Shown: positions 8,876-16,394 of the stretch, piece by piece | Numbering within the stretch: position 1 is the stretch's first letter | How the letters are laid out: every line of letters starts with the position of its first letter | From: CBDATA01 sp965215615 | GTDB lineage: Bacteria; Acidobacteriota; Vicinamibacteria; Marinacidobacterales; Marinacidobacteraceae | DNA length: 64,000 bases | Direction of reading: 5' to 3' | NCBI GenBank assembly: GCA_965215615.1 | Contig: OZ244068.1 | Coordinates: 1,426,001 to 1,490,000, forward strand | Notes under the pieces: model-generated | What the model saw: only the letters and a program-made list of their open reading frames with translations | Told to the model about the DNA's origin: nothing | The model's database searches: none | Made by a program: the position numbers and the translations under genes

Positions 8876-9658
8876 TTACCGGACGATCCGGATGGGATTT
8901 CCTCGAGGGCGGGAAACTTTCCGGAATCTCGTCTCCGGCCCTCCGTATTCGTCGGTTTCTTCTGCCTCGCCGGGCCGGGGCGCGAGCCGAACCGTCAACT
9001 CCAGCCGGCTGACGGCGTGCGGGGCCGTCTCGCTTTCCGGTGGCGGATAGCGGGCTTCCGCGGTGAGCACCGCCCGGTCGTGCGGTTCTCCGGCATCGGC
9101 TCTTCCAACCACCGGACGCCGCACCCAGACCGTCACCCCCGAAAGCTCCACCGGCGCATCGGGGGGAGTCCATCCAGCCCTCGGTGCCCGAGGGTCGAAG
9201 AACAGCGACTGGCCGGCGGGAGTGCGGAGAACCCGGCCGACATACACGCGGGAGTTCGATCCGCCCGCCGGTTCGTCCCGGAACATCTGGTAGTCCCGAC
9301 ATCCGCCGCGATGGGGATCCCGGCAGGCTGTCTGATCTTCCGGTCGCGCCGCTCCCCACGGAGCTCCAGAGGCGACCCGGACGTTCTCGCGGGGAGGCGG
9401 AAGCAATCCACTCCAATCTCCGTCCTCCGCGACCCAGGCAGCCAGGATGGTCTTGGCGTATTCGAGCCCGGCTTCGGCGCGCGTGGTCGCCATCTCGGCC
9501 CAAATCCGGTTTCGGCTGACATCCGCGCCGGTTCCGATGCTCGAGATCACGGCGGCGCTGATGACGGCGAGCGTCAGGGCGAGGATCAAGGCGATGGCGA
9601 GCGCGAGGCCGGCTTCCGGATCGGCGCACCGCCGGGGCTCCGCGTTCCGGTCACTCAC
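8876..9658 (-). CDS. pilX: PilX-like minor pilin
   Basis: About 260 residues starting from a GTG that overlaps the pilV stop by eight bases (GTGAGTGA). The leader ends in AG before a long hydrophobic helix (LALAIALILALTLAVISAAV). It lacks the Glu at position 5 of the mature protein, as seen in PilX/GspK-type tip pilins. The following segment (EMATTRAEAGLEYAKTILAA) fits the conserved alpha helix of that family. The soluble domain is not recognisable in detail. It sits between pilV and pilY1, the place where PilX is normally encoded. The open frame extends further upstream to 9766, but that part overlaps pilV and shows no pilin features. Confidence 0.75.
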   Translation of the reverse strand: MSDRNAEPRRCADPEAGLALAIALILALTLAVISAAVISSIGTGADVSRNRIWAEMATTRAEAGLEYAKTILAAWVAEDGDWSGLLPPPRENVRVASGAPWGAARPEDQTACRDPHRGGCRDYQMFRDEPAGGSNSRVYVGRVLRTPAGQSLFFDPRAPRAGWTPPDAPVELSGVTVWVRRPVVGRADAGEPHDRAVLTAEARYPPPESETAPHAVSRLELTVRLAPRPGEAEETDEYGGPETRFRKVSRPRGNPIRIVR

Positions 9659-10160
9659 CGTTCGCCACCCGCAGCGAAGAAAGCCGGACCACCGGATCCC
9701 GCCCTTCCCCCACCGGAAACGCCACCACCTCGAAGGAAAGCGCGGCGAGGCGGCCGGAGACACCATCTGTCGCTTCCCGGATGCGCCAACGAACTTCGTA
9801 GCGCGCGCCGGACTCGGTGGTCTCAGCGCCTTCGGTATCGAACCAGGCCTGATATCCGGGAATCCCTCCCCCCTCGATCTCCACGCTGCCTCCCGGAGCT
9901 ACCGCGCTGTGGTATCCGGGAAGAGGCCAGGTGCGGTGAAGGGGCGCAGCGTGGAGCTCGTCCATTTTGGCCCGCGCCACCCGGACGGCGAGATCCGAGC
10001 CCGCAGCGCTCCATCCCGCGACCGACGCGGCGGTCACCGAGCGAAGGAAGGCACCGCCGGCCATGACGAGGAGCGCCGCGGCGAACAGGGCTTCGAGAAG
10101 CGAGAAGCCGGTTTCGCCGGCGCGAGAGGCCCGTGATCCGGGAAACCGTTTTTCGACCAT
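9651..10160 (-). CDS. pilV: PilV-like minor pilin
   Basis: A 169-residue prepilin: the leader ends in Gly18, followed by FSLLEALFAAALLVMAGGAF with the conserved Glu at mature position 5. PilV-type proteins work with PilW, PilX and PilY1 to start pilus assembly. It is the first gene of the minor-pilin block. The 76-bp gap to pilD holds a possible terminator, an SD-like AAAGGAGG placed unusually far (22 bases) from the ATG, and an 11-bp box that recurs before pilT. This suggests its own promoter in addition to read-through from pilD. Confidence 0.8.
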   Translation of the reverse strand: MVEKRFPGSRASRAGETGFSLLEALFAAALLVMAGGAFLRSVTAASVAGWSAAGSDLAVRVARAKMDELHAAPLHRTWPLPGYHSAVAPGGSVEIEGGGIPGYQAWFDTEGAETTESGARYEVRWRIREATDGVSGRLAALSFEVVAFPVGEGRDPVVRLSSLRVANGE

Positions 10161-10165
10161 GCAAG

Positions 10166-10198
10166 TTAAGACGCAAAAGAACCCTCCTTTGGTGCGTC
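10166..10198 (-). promoter_or_regulatory. Shared TTGCGTCTTAA box and GACGCA/TGCGTC inverted repeat upstream of pilV
   Basis: Read on the minus strand, TTGCGTCTTAA (10176-10166) lies five bases before the pilV ATG. The same 11 bases occur six bases before the pilT ATG. Here the core is also half of an inverted repeat: GACGCA at 10170-10175 and TGCGTC at 10193-10198. This could be an operator or promoter element shared by the pilus genes. No sigma-54 type GG-N10-GC spacing fits. Function is inference. Confidence 0.4.
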
Positions 10199-10226
10199 AG
10201 AGCCGAAATTTCCCGAAAATTGGGGA

Positions 10227-10245
10227 AAACTCTCCTTCAGAGGAG
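10227..10245 (-). terminator. Possible weak rho-independent terminator after pilD
   Basis: On the minus strand CTCCT-CTGA-AGGAG forms a 5-bp stem with a 4-base loop, followed by AGTTTT. It overlaps the pilD stop codon. The stem is short, so it may only attenuate transcription into pilV. Confidence 0.3.
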
Positions 10246-10986
10246 GATCCAGGCGGATTCCCCGGCCACGAACACGAGAGCGGAGGCTGCCGCCAGGAAC
10301 ACGCCGAACGGAATCGGAGTCGTCCGGGAGATGCGTCCGGCGAGCAGGAGCGGGAGCATCGTGACGAGGGCGAGCCCCGAGCCGAGGCCGATGACCCAGA
10401 TGATGCCCGAAGGTCCGAGGAAGACTCCCACCATCGCGGTCATCTTGATATCCCCGAGCCCCATGCCTTCCACGCCGCGGGTGAGCTGGTAGAACCAGCG
10501 GAGCAGGAGCAGCGATCCGCCTCCGAGGAGGGCACCGAGGACCGCTTCCGGGAAAGAAGGGCCGACGCCGGAGAGCGAAAAACCGAGCCCGGCCGCGAAC
10601 CCGGAAAAGGTGATTCGATCCGGAAGCGTCCATCTTTCGAAATCGGTCACCGCGAGGGCCAGCAGCATCCCCGGGAAAAACACGCGGAGAGCCAGACGAG
10701 GCAGGTCGGACCAGTCAGCGGTGACTGCCCAGATCACGATCGCCATCCCGAGAAACTCGACCACCGGATAGCGAAAGGAGATTCGCGCGCCGCAGTCCCG
10801 GCAAGAACCGCGGAGGACGAGGAAGGACAGGATCGGCACCAGATCACGGAGCCGGATGCGCCGGCCGCAGGAGCGGCAACGGGAGCGCGGGGTCACGACC
10901 GATTCTTCGGCAAGGGTCCGGGTCGCCACCACGTTCAGGAAACTCCCGTAGGCGAGTCCGGCGAGGGCCGCCGCGAGGATGTCCAC
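10237..10986 (-). CDS. pilD: Prepilin leader peptidase / N-methyltransferase PilD
   Basis: This inner-membrane aspartyl protease cleaves and N-methylates the prepilins encoded around it. The 249-residue protein has the N-terminal GSFLNVVATR motif, two CxxC pairs (CRSCGRR and CRDCGAR) of the methyltransferase zinc site, the second catalytic region GLGDIKMTAMVG, and multiple membrane segments. The first catalytic Asp region is around AVTDFERWTLPD. Translation starts from a GTG six bases after the TPR protein gene. Its place in the pilus locus, downstream of pilA and the ABC genes, matches its job. Confidence 0.93.
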   Translation of the reverse strand: MDILAAALAGLAYGSFLNVVATRTLAEESVVTPRSRCRSCGRRIRLRDLVPILSFLVLRGSCRDCGARISFRYPVVEFLGMAIVIWAVTADWSDLPRLALRVFFPGMLLALAVTDFERWTLPDRITFSGFAAGLGFSLSGVGPSFPEAVLGALLGGGSLLLLRWFYQLTRGVEGMGLGDIKMTAMVGVFLGPSGIIWVIGLGSGLALVTMLPLLLAGRISRTTPIPFGVFLAAASALVFVAGESAWILL

Positions 10987-10992
10987 CGGCGA

Positions 10993-11856
10993 CTAGCGGC
11001 CTGGCAGTCCGGCGAGAGGGGAATCGGGCGAAACCACCGGCGTTCCCTCGACCAGGCGGTACGGCACTCCGGTCGGGTCCAGCGGGATGCGCTCCACGAC
11101 CCGGGCAGCGAGCAGTGGTGTCCAGCCCTCCACGTTCCGGCCGGTCTGGCGTTCGAAGTCCCGGATTCGCGGCGTGAGTCGGTCGATCTCGTCGAGCGCG
11201 TCCAATTGGGCGAGATGGGTGCGGGCGTTGGCCCGCTGCCTTTCGTTCGTTGCCTGCCCCAGCATGCGCCGCCAGATCGCGCGGGCGGTCTCGCGGACAC
11301 CCGCTTCGCTGAACGCACGCGCCGCGAGGGCGGAAAACCAGTCCGGGGCACCCGACCGCCTCGCGGCTCGCGCGAAGACGTGCGCCGCTCCCGCAGGATC
11401 CTGAAGATGCCAGAGGCGAACGAGTCCGAGCGCGAGCGCGGCATCCGCATCCTCCGGGTGATCCCTGACCCAGGCGGAGAGGAGCCCGGCAGCCGATCGA
11501 GCGCGTCCGGGCCCGAGGGGCGGTGGTTCCGCGAGCAGCAGGGCACCGTGAACGGCGGGCGCGCGGAATCCGGGATCCGAGCGGATCGCCGACCGGATGC
11601 GTTCCTCGAGCAGGGGGAAATCCGGTTGATGGGCCGACTGATGGGACTGCCGCTCGGCCCCGTAGTGCTGGACGGCCGCCATCCAGGCGAAGTCGGCCAT
11701 CAGACTCCTGACACCGGCGGGGAGGTTTTCGGTTCGTATCGCTGTCCAGGTCTCGCTCGCCGGTTTTCTCTCGGGTGCCCGGTCGGCGACCTTTCCGGCG
11801 ACGGCGAGCAGGAAAAGCGCCGCCCCGAAAACGGCGATCCGTACCCCAAGGGACAT
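10993..11856 (-). CDS. Membrane-anchored TPR-like protein of the pilus locus (PilG/PilI-position)
   Basis: A 287-residue protein with an N-terminal membrane anchor (VRIAVFGAALFLLAVAGKVA), then ENLPAGVRSLMADFAWMAAV and helical TPR-like repeats (DADAALALGLVRLWHLQDPA, WFSALAARAFSEAGVRETAR). Its ATG overlaps the stop of the ABC permease by one base (TGATG), indicating translational coupling. It is followed closely by pilD. In Myxococcus a three-gene set pilGHI (an ABC ATPase, a membrane partner and a third protein) lies between pilA and pilD and is needed for pili. This gene occupies the matching slot. Which of those it corresponds to is not decided here. It probably acts as a periplasmic accessory of the ABC transporter. 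Confidence 0.6.
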   Translation of the reverse strand: MSLGVRIAVFGAALFLLAVAGKVADRAPERKPASETWTAIRTENLPAGVRSLMADFAWMAAVQHYGAERQSHQSAHQPDFPLLEERIRSAIRSDPGFRAPAVHGALLLAEPPPLGPGRARSAAGLLSAWVRDHPEDADAALALGLVRLWHLQDPAGAAHVFARAARRSGAPDWFSALAARAFSEAGVRETARAIWRRMLGQATNERQRANARTHLAQLDALDEIDRLTPRIRDFERQTGRNVEGWTPLLAARVVERIPLDPTGVPYRLVEGTPVVSPDSPLAGLPGR

Positions 11857-12611
11857 CAGGCAGATAGCCCGCGTCGGCGGAGCGAGGGACCGGCGAGAGA
11901 GGCGGCAAGCAGCAACACCGCTCCCGCGTAGGCAAGCGTATGGAGAGCCGCCGGGAGGAGCAACTCCGGCAAGACTTCCCTGCCCGTCTCTCCGGACGGG
12001 GTGAGAAGAGGAAGCCGCGGCAGGAGATAGCGTCCGGCAGCAGCGAACGCACTGTCCGGAGCATCCGGGATCCAGCCGGAGGCGGCCGCCAGCACTCCGA
12101 AAAGTGCGGCGGAAAACGGCCGCAGCAGGCGACCGAAAAACGTGGCGATGGCGAAGACCACCAGCAGGCGAAACAGGAGGAAGCAGCCGGTGACGAGGAG
12201 CGGCGCGGGCGAAGTTCCGTAAGCGGCTCCGGAAACGAGCAGTATGAACAGGGTCGCGAGGGCGCTGAACGAAGCCAATCCGGCCATGATTCCAAGCGAG
12301 CGGGCGAGGACGACGAGGCCGGTGCCGGCGGGACTCGCGAGGATCGTCGGGCCGAGAACGCCCCCACGATCCGTGAGCCCGGAGCCGTAGCCGATTGCAA
12401 GGCCCCAGCCGGCACATCCGGCCACGAGCCAGCCCAGGTGGATGGCGAGACGTCCGCCTGGATCCACGGTGGCCCCGGTCAGCGCGTGGCCGAGCCCGAG
12501 CCCGAAAAGGACGGCCACCGCCGCGTACAGAGAGCCTCGGTCCCGATGAAACACGAGAAACGTTGCCCCGGCGAGCGCCGACCAGGTCGCGAAGGAGCGA
12601 GGAGAGCTCAA
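11856..12611 (-). CDS. ABC transporter permease of the pilus locus (PilGHI-like)
   Basis: A 251-residue integral membrane protein with about six hydrophobic segments (FATWSALAGATFLVF, LYAAVAVLFGLGLGHALTGA, ILASPAGTGLVVLARSLGIM, FSALATLFILLVSG, TLAYAGAVLLLAASLAG). Its length and layout resemble ABC-2 or CcmB-type permeases. The likely start is TTG, overlapping the ATPase stop as TTGA; no ATG is available near the first membrane helix. It is paired with the ATPase upstream and the TPR protein downstream. The place between pilA and pilD suggests that the exporter supports pilus biogenesis, as reported for Myxococcus pilGHI. The substrate is unknown. Confidence 0.7.
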   Translation of the reverse strand: MSSPRSFATWSALAGATFLVFHRDRGSLYAAVAVLFGLGLGHALTGATVDPGGRLAIHLGWLVAGCAGWGLAIGYGSGLTDRGGVLGPTILASPAGTGLVVLARSLGIMAGLASFSALATLFILLVSGAAYGTSPAPLLVTGCFLLFRLLVVFAIATFFGRLLRPFSAALFGVLAAASGWIPDAPDSAFAAAGRYLLPRLPLLTPSGETGREVLPELLLPAALHTLAYAGAVLLLAASLAGPSLRRRGLSA

Positions 12612-13330
12612 TGCCGCACCGCGTTCGTCATCCAGTCCTCTCCGGTCGTGAATTCGGCGATCGGTCCCCGTCGGAGGATGCGGCCTTCGTGGAGCGTCGC
12701 AACCTGATGGGCGAGAGTTTCCACCGCTTGTGGGGAATGGAGACTCGCGAGGACCGCGGCACCCCCCGCGGCAACTCGCTGGATGGACCGGATCGCGAGT
12801 TCCGAGGCCAGGAGATCGAGCCCGGAAAAGGGTTCGTCGAGGATGACCGCGACCGGGTGCCCCACGATCGCGGCGGCGAGAGAGGCAGCCTGGCGAACTC
12901 CTCGCGAGGAGCGGGAAAGAGGGGTCCGCAGGTTCTCTTCGAGTCCGACATGCGCGATCGCGGCGCGTGCTTCCTCCCGGCCGGCACCCCGGAGCCGGGC
13001 GGCGAGCAGGACGGCTTCGAAAGGCCGGAGGCCCTGCGGGAGCGAGGGATCCTCTCCGAGAAAACCAAGCCCTCGTCGCGCGAGGGCAGAAGCGGCGTTC
13101 CGGCCGGAGAGCAGCGCCTCCCCGGAATCGGGCGAGAGCAATCCGGCGAGCAGTCGGAGAACGGTGCTCTTGCCGGCCTGGTTGCGGCCGATCAGCGCGA
13201 GGATTTCGCCGGCGTTCACCGAAAGATCCACCTCGCGAACGACTTTCCGCCTTCTCGGGGAAAGCCCCCACCCGGTCGGAGCCGGAAAGGACCGGCTCAG
13301 CCGGCGCGCCTCGATGACGGGCGTCGGCAC
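12608..13330 (-). CDS. ABC transporter ATP-binding protein of the pilus locus (PilH-like)
   Basis: A 240-residue ATPase with Walker A GRNQAGKST, a signature-region variant SRSSRGVRQAASLA of the kind found in ABC-2/CcmA-type ATPases, Walker B VAVILDEPFSGLD, and a late segment VLASLHSPQAVETLAHQVAT. The start is a GTG seven bases after the pilA stop. The longer open frame runs antisense to pilA and is discarded. With the following permease and TPR protein it forms a likely export complex inserted between pilA and pilD. It energises transport of an unknown substrate needed for, or associated with, pilus function (inference from Myxococcus PilH). Confidence 0.82.
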   Translation of the reverse strand: MPTPVIEARRLSRSFPAPTGWGLSPRRRKVVREVDLSVNAGEILALIGRNQAGKSTVLRLLAGLLSPDSGEALLSGRNAASALARRGLGFLGEDPSLPQGLRPFEAVLLAARLRGAGREEARAAIAHVGLEENLRTPLSRSSRGVRQAASLAAAIVGHPVAVILDEPFSGLDLLASELAIRSIQRVAAGGAAVLASLHSPQAVETLAHQVATLHEGRILRRGPIAEFTTGEDWMTNAVRH

Positions 13331-13337
13331 GCCCCGG

Positions 13338-13934
13338 TTACTCGAGGAAGGCCGTTCCACCCGGAACCGGACAGGCGATCTCTGCTCCGCTCGGGTCGGT
13401 GTAGAGCGCACCGGAACTGGTGGCCGAGAAACTGCGTACTCCCGTGCGCCCCACGTCGGCGGGCTCCGCGTGGTAGCAGTAATCGAGCAGGCTGTCCGGG
13501 TCGCAGTGATCCGGAACGGTGGTGGGCGTTCCGTTGGCGGCGAGAGTCCGGTTGTAGCCCGATTTGACGTAGGGACTCGTGCGTCCGAGATCTCCCCCCA
13601 CGAATTCGGGGGCGGCATCCGGATAATCCGGGATACCGATGCCTCCGCAATCACCACCGTCGCGGCACAGGTTGGTCAGATCGGAGAAAAAACCGCAGTT
13701 GGAAGCCGCATAGGTCTGTTGGGCGGCGATTACCGCCCGCGAATCCCCGATGGCCTGGGCTTCGTTGGCGGAAAGACGGGCCCGCAGCAACTGGGGGATG
13801 GCGATGCCGGCGATCACGCCGATGATCGCGATCACGATCAGCAACTCGATGAGGGTGAACCCGCTCTCGCATGTCCGGGCGGCGGAACGACGGCGTGAGC
13901 GCATGGAAACCGAAAGACGTTCGGAAAGAGTCAT
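13338..13934 (-). CDS. pilA: Type IV major pilin PilA-like
   Basis: This is the prepilin that forms the pilus fibre. The leader ends in Gly25, then FTLIELLIVIAIIGVIAGIA with Glu at mature position 5. It continues with IPQLLRARLSANEAQAIGDS, a form typical of deltaproteobacterial and acidobacterial pilins. The soluble domain is rich in cysteines (NCGFF, NLCRDGGDCGG, DHCDP, DYCYH), which suggests disulfides. The ATG at 13934 gives a 25-residue leader; an ATG at 13904 would give 15. GGAGG lies 12 bases upstream of the first ATG. The 97-bp upstream gap to pilC probably holds a promoter of its own. Confidence 0.9.
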   Translation of the reverse strand: MTLSERLSVSMRSRRRSAARTCESGFTLIELLIVIAIIGVIAGIAIPQLLRARLSANEAQAIGDSRAVIAAQQTYAASNCGFFSDLTNLCRDGGDCGGIGIPDYPDAAPEFVGGDLGRTSPYVKSGYNRTLAANGTPTTVPDHCDPDSLLDYCYHAEPADVGRTGVRSFSATSSGALYTDPSGAEIACPVPGGTAFLE

Positions 13935-14031
13935 TTAAGGATAAGACCTCCGGGTTTGGGGAGAGGGAGAAGGGAATCCGGCCACCGGGCCGAATCCGGA
14001 GAACAGGGCATCCGGAACGATCGGAAAGCGT

Positions 14032-15141
14032 TCATGCGAGCCGGCCGACCAATGTCCAGATCGGCATGTACATGGCGATCACGATGGCTCCGATGAGCAC
14101 GCCGAGCACGAGGATCAGCAAGGGTTCCAGCAGGGGCAGAACGGTCTCGCTCGCTCGCCGGACTTCGTCCTCGTAGAAATCGGCCACCTTTTCGAGGGCG
14201 AAGTCGAGATCGCCGGTCCGCTCCCCCACCGCGACCATCTGGCAGACCATCGGCGGAAACATTCCCGCCTGACGCAGGGGGCCCGAAAGCGAACTCCCGG
14301 TTTCCACCCGGGCGCGTACCCGGTCCATCGTCTTTTCGAGATGCTGGTTCCCGACTGTCCGGCGGGCAATGTCCATGCCCTCGAGCACCGGAAGGCCGGC
14401 ACCGACCAGGGTCGCGAGAGTCCGACAGAACCGGGCCAGCGCCGCCCGGAACACGAGCTTCCCGAAAAGCGGAATCCTGAGGACCAGACGGTCGAGGAAG
14501 GCCCCTCCCGTCCGGGTGCGCCGGAGCCGCCCGGCGAGCAGCGACAGGCCGAGCATCGCGAACAGACCGAGCGAAGCGTGGGTGCCGAGCGATTCGGAGG
14601 CGCCGATCACGATCCGGGTGGCGAGTGGCAACTCGGCATCGAGCCCGGCGTACAGCTCGGCGAAAACCGGCACCACCCGCCACAGGATCACGGCGACGAC
14701 CAGGATGCCGATGCTTCCCACCACCAGCGGGTAGGCGAAAGCACCTCGCACCCGGGCCGCCATCCGGGCGCTCTTGTCGAGTTCGCCCGACAACCGCAGG
14801 AGGCTCTGATCGAGCCGGCCGCCCGCCTCTCCGATCGCGGTCATCGCGACCGTCAGCCGGCCGAAAATCCGCGGATGCCGGCCCATCGCGCGGGCGAGTG
14901 AGCGCCCTGATTTGACATCGGCCTGTATGGCGCGGACCGCGTCCCGCAATCGGCGGTTCTCCTGCTGCTGGTGCAGCACATCGAGACTCTCCGCGAGCGG
15001 AAGCCCCGCCGCGACCATCATCGCCAGTTGACGCACGAGGAGGGCCACCTGGCGGAGCGTCACCGGAGGCCACCAGGCGACCCCGGAAGCGAGTCCTCCG
15101 AGAGCACCGATGCGGAGAAGGGAGCGGCGGCCGGAAATCAC
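14032..15141 (-). CDS. pilC: Type IV pilus inner-membrane platform protein PilC
   Basis: PilC/GspF-type platform protein that couples the cytoplasmic motors to pilin polymerisation. At 369 residues it carries the two repeated T2SSF domains: LLVRQLAMMVAAGLPLAESL ... AIGEAGGRLDQSL and ALARFCRTLATLVGAGLPVL ... AVGERTGDLDFALEKVADFY. Three membrane segments end in LILVLGVLIGAIVIAMYMPI. Translation begins with GTG overlapping the pilT stop (GTGA), so it is coupled to pilT. It is slightly shorter than typical PilC because the N-terminal cytoplasmic lead is short. Confidence 0.93.
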   Translation of the reverse strand: MISGRRSLLRIGALGGLASGVAWWPPVTLRQVALLVRQLAMMVAAGLPLAESLDVLHQQQENRRLRDAVRAIQADVKSGRSLARAMGRHPRIFGRLTVAMTAIGEAGGRLDQSLLRLSGELDKSARMAARVRGAFAYPLVVGSIGILVVAVILWRVVPVFAELYAGLDAELPLATRIVIGASESLGTHASLGLFAMLGLSLLAGRLRRTRTGGAFLDRLVLRIPLFGKLVFRAALARFCRTLATLVGAGLPVLEGMDIARRTVGNQHLEKTMDRVRARVETGSSLSGPLRQAGMFPPMVCQMVAVGERTGDLDFALEKVADFYEDEVRRASETVLPLLEPLLILVLGVLIGAIVIAMYMPIWTLVGRLA

Positions 15142-16262
15142 GCCATCCGGCCCTTTCCGGTAACCCGCTTGCCGAGCGCCTCCCGATCATTCGCCGCGAG
15201 CAGCGCCTCGTCGAGGGTGATGGCGTTTTCTTCGAGGAGCAGGAGCAGCGCGTCATCGAGGCGAAGCGAAGCCCGGTTACCGGCACCGGCATGCATCACC
15301 GCGAAGAGCTGGTGGAGCTTGTCCTCCCGAATGAGGTTGCGGGCCGCCGGGGTAAGCAGGAGCCGTTCGGCGGCGAGAACCCGTCCGGTACCGCTCGCTT
15401 TCGGAACGAGGCGTTGACACAGGACGGCCTCGAGCGAGACCGAGAGCCGATTGCGGATCTGGCGATGCTGATCCGGCGGAAAGAGCTCCACGATCCGGGT
15501 GATGGCGTGGAGCACCGATCGGGCGTGCACGGTGGCGAGCGCGAGGTGGCCGGTTTCGGTCACCCGCAACGCGGCATCGGCAGTCTCCCGGTCGCGGATT
15601 TCGCCGATGACCACGACATCCGGATCGGCCCGCAACACCGAACGAAGCGCCGAATGGAACGATTCGGTGTCGTGGCCCACCTGTCGCTGGGTCACGAGCG
15701 ATTCACGGTTCGCATGCAGGAATTCCACCGGATCCTCCACGGTCACGATGTGCGCCCGGCGGGTCCGGTTCACCCGATCCACGATGGCGGCGAGGGTGGT
15801 GGATTTGCCGGATCCAACCGGGCCGGAGGTCAGGACCAGGCCGCTCGTCAGGTCGGCGAGGCGCATGATTTCCTCGGGAAGGCCGAGAGCGTCGAGCGCC
15901 TGCATGTTCCGGCTCACGATGCGATAGACCGCACCGAGCTGCCCCCGTCGCAAGAAGGCCGTTCCCCGGAAGCGCGCCACGCCCACGAGGGTGAACGCAT
16001 AGTCCACTTCGCCGCCCTCTACCAGGATTTCGCGCTGGCGTTCGGGAAGCTGGGCCAGCACCATCTCCTCCACTTCCCGGTGCGAGAGCTTCGAGTGACC
16101 GGCGGTCACGAGGCGCCCGTCCACCCGAAAGCGGGGTGCCGTTTCCGGGCCGAGGTGGAGATCGCTGCCTCCGAGTTCGCGAAGCTGTCCGAGCAGCTCG
16201 CCGAGGCGGGCGGCAGCTTCCGGCTTCGGTTCGCCTCGAACGGGAATCTGAAATTTTCGCAT
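15138..16262 (-). CDS. pilT: Pilus retraction ATPase PilT
   Basis: The 374-residue hexameric ATPase drives pilus retraction and twitching. Walker A is GPVGSGKST (147-155), the Asp box includes VEDPVEFLH, Walker B is VVVIGEIRD (216-224), and the His box is LATVHARS (His246). The C-terminal PilT-type motif appears as ARNLIRED, which distinguishes it from PilB. It is the first gene of the pilus run and is divergent from pyrG across 132 bp. The box TTGCGTCTTAA lies six bases before its ATG. The extension ATPase PilB is not in this window. Confidence 0.92.
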   Translation of the reverse strand: MRKFQIPVRGEPKPEAAARLGELLGQLRELGGSDLHLGPETAPRFRVDGRLVTAGHSKLSHREVEEMVLAQLPERQREILVEGGEVDYAFTLVGVARFRGTAFLRRGQLGAVYRIVSRNMQALDALGLPEEIMRLADLTSGLVLTSGPVGSGKSTTLAAIVDRVNRTRRAHIVTVEDPVEFLHANRESLVTQRQVGHDTESFHSALRSVLRADPDVVVIGEIRDRETADAALRVTETGHLALATVHARSVLHAITRIVELFPPDQHRQIRNRLSVSLEAVLCQRLVPKASGTGRVLAAERLLLTPAARNLIREDKLHQLFAVMHAGAGNRASLRLDDALLLLLEENAITLDEALLAANDREALGKRVTGKGRMA

Positions 16263-16268
16263 CTCTGT

Positions 16269-16279
16269 TTAAGACGCAA
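16269..16279 (-). promoter_or_regulatory. TTGCGTCTTAA box before pilT
   Basis: The 11-bp sequence is identical to one in front of pilV and sits at nearly the same distance from the start codon (six against five bases). It could be a promoter or operator shared by pilus genes. Function is inference. Confidence 0.35.
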
Positions 16280-16339
16280 GAGAGCGGAAAACCAACCGCT
16301 GACCCTCCAGAATGTGGAAAACCGGCTGGTCGCCGGGCA

Positions 16340-16368
16340 TTGCGGCCCGCGAAACGGTTTCCTATAGT
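16340..16368 (+). promoter_or_regulatory. Sigma-70 type promoter for pyrG-kdsC
   Basis: TTGCGG (16340-16345), a 17-base spacer and TATAGT (16363-16368) make a good housekeeping promoter. Transcription would start near 16375, about 20 bases before the pyrG GTG. The leader is therefore short and leaves no room for a long attenuator. Confidence 0.6.
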
Positions 16369-16394
16369 TCGCGGGGCATGGAGCAGGGCGGGCC

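Noticed and set aside
12608..13330. Broken ABC ATPase because of the non-LSGGQ signature
   Set aside because: SRGVRQ-type signatures are normal in ABC-2/CcmA-like ATPases, and both Walker motifs are intact.
10161..16320. Sigma-54 promoters upstream of pilV and pilT
   Set aside because: GG and GC elements exist but the spacing is 11 or 14 bases rather than 10.
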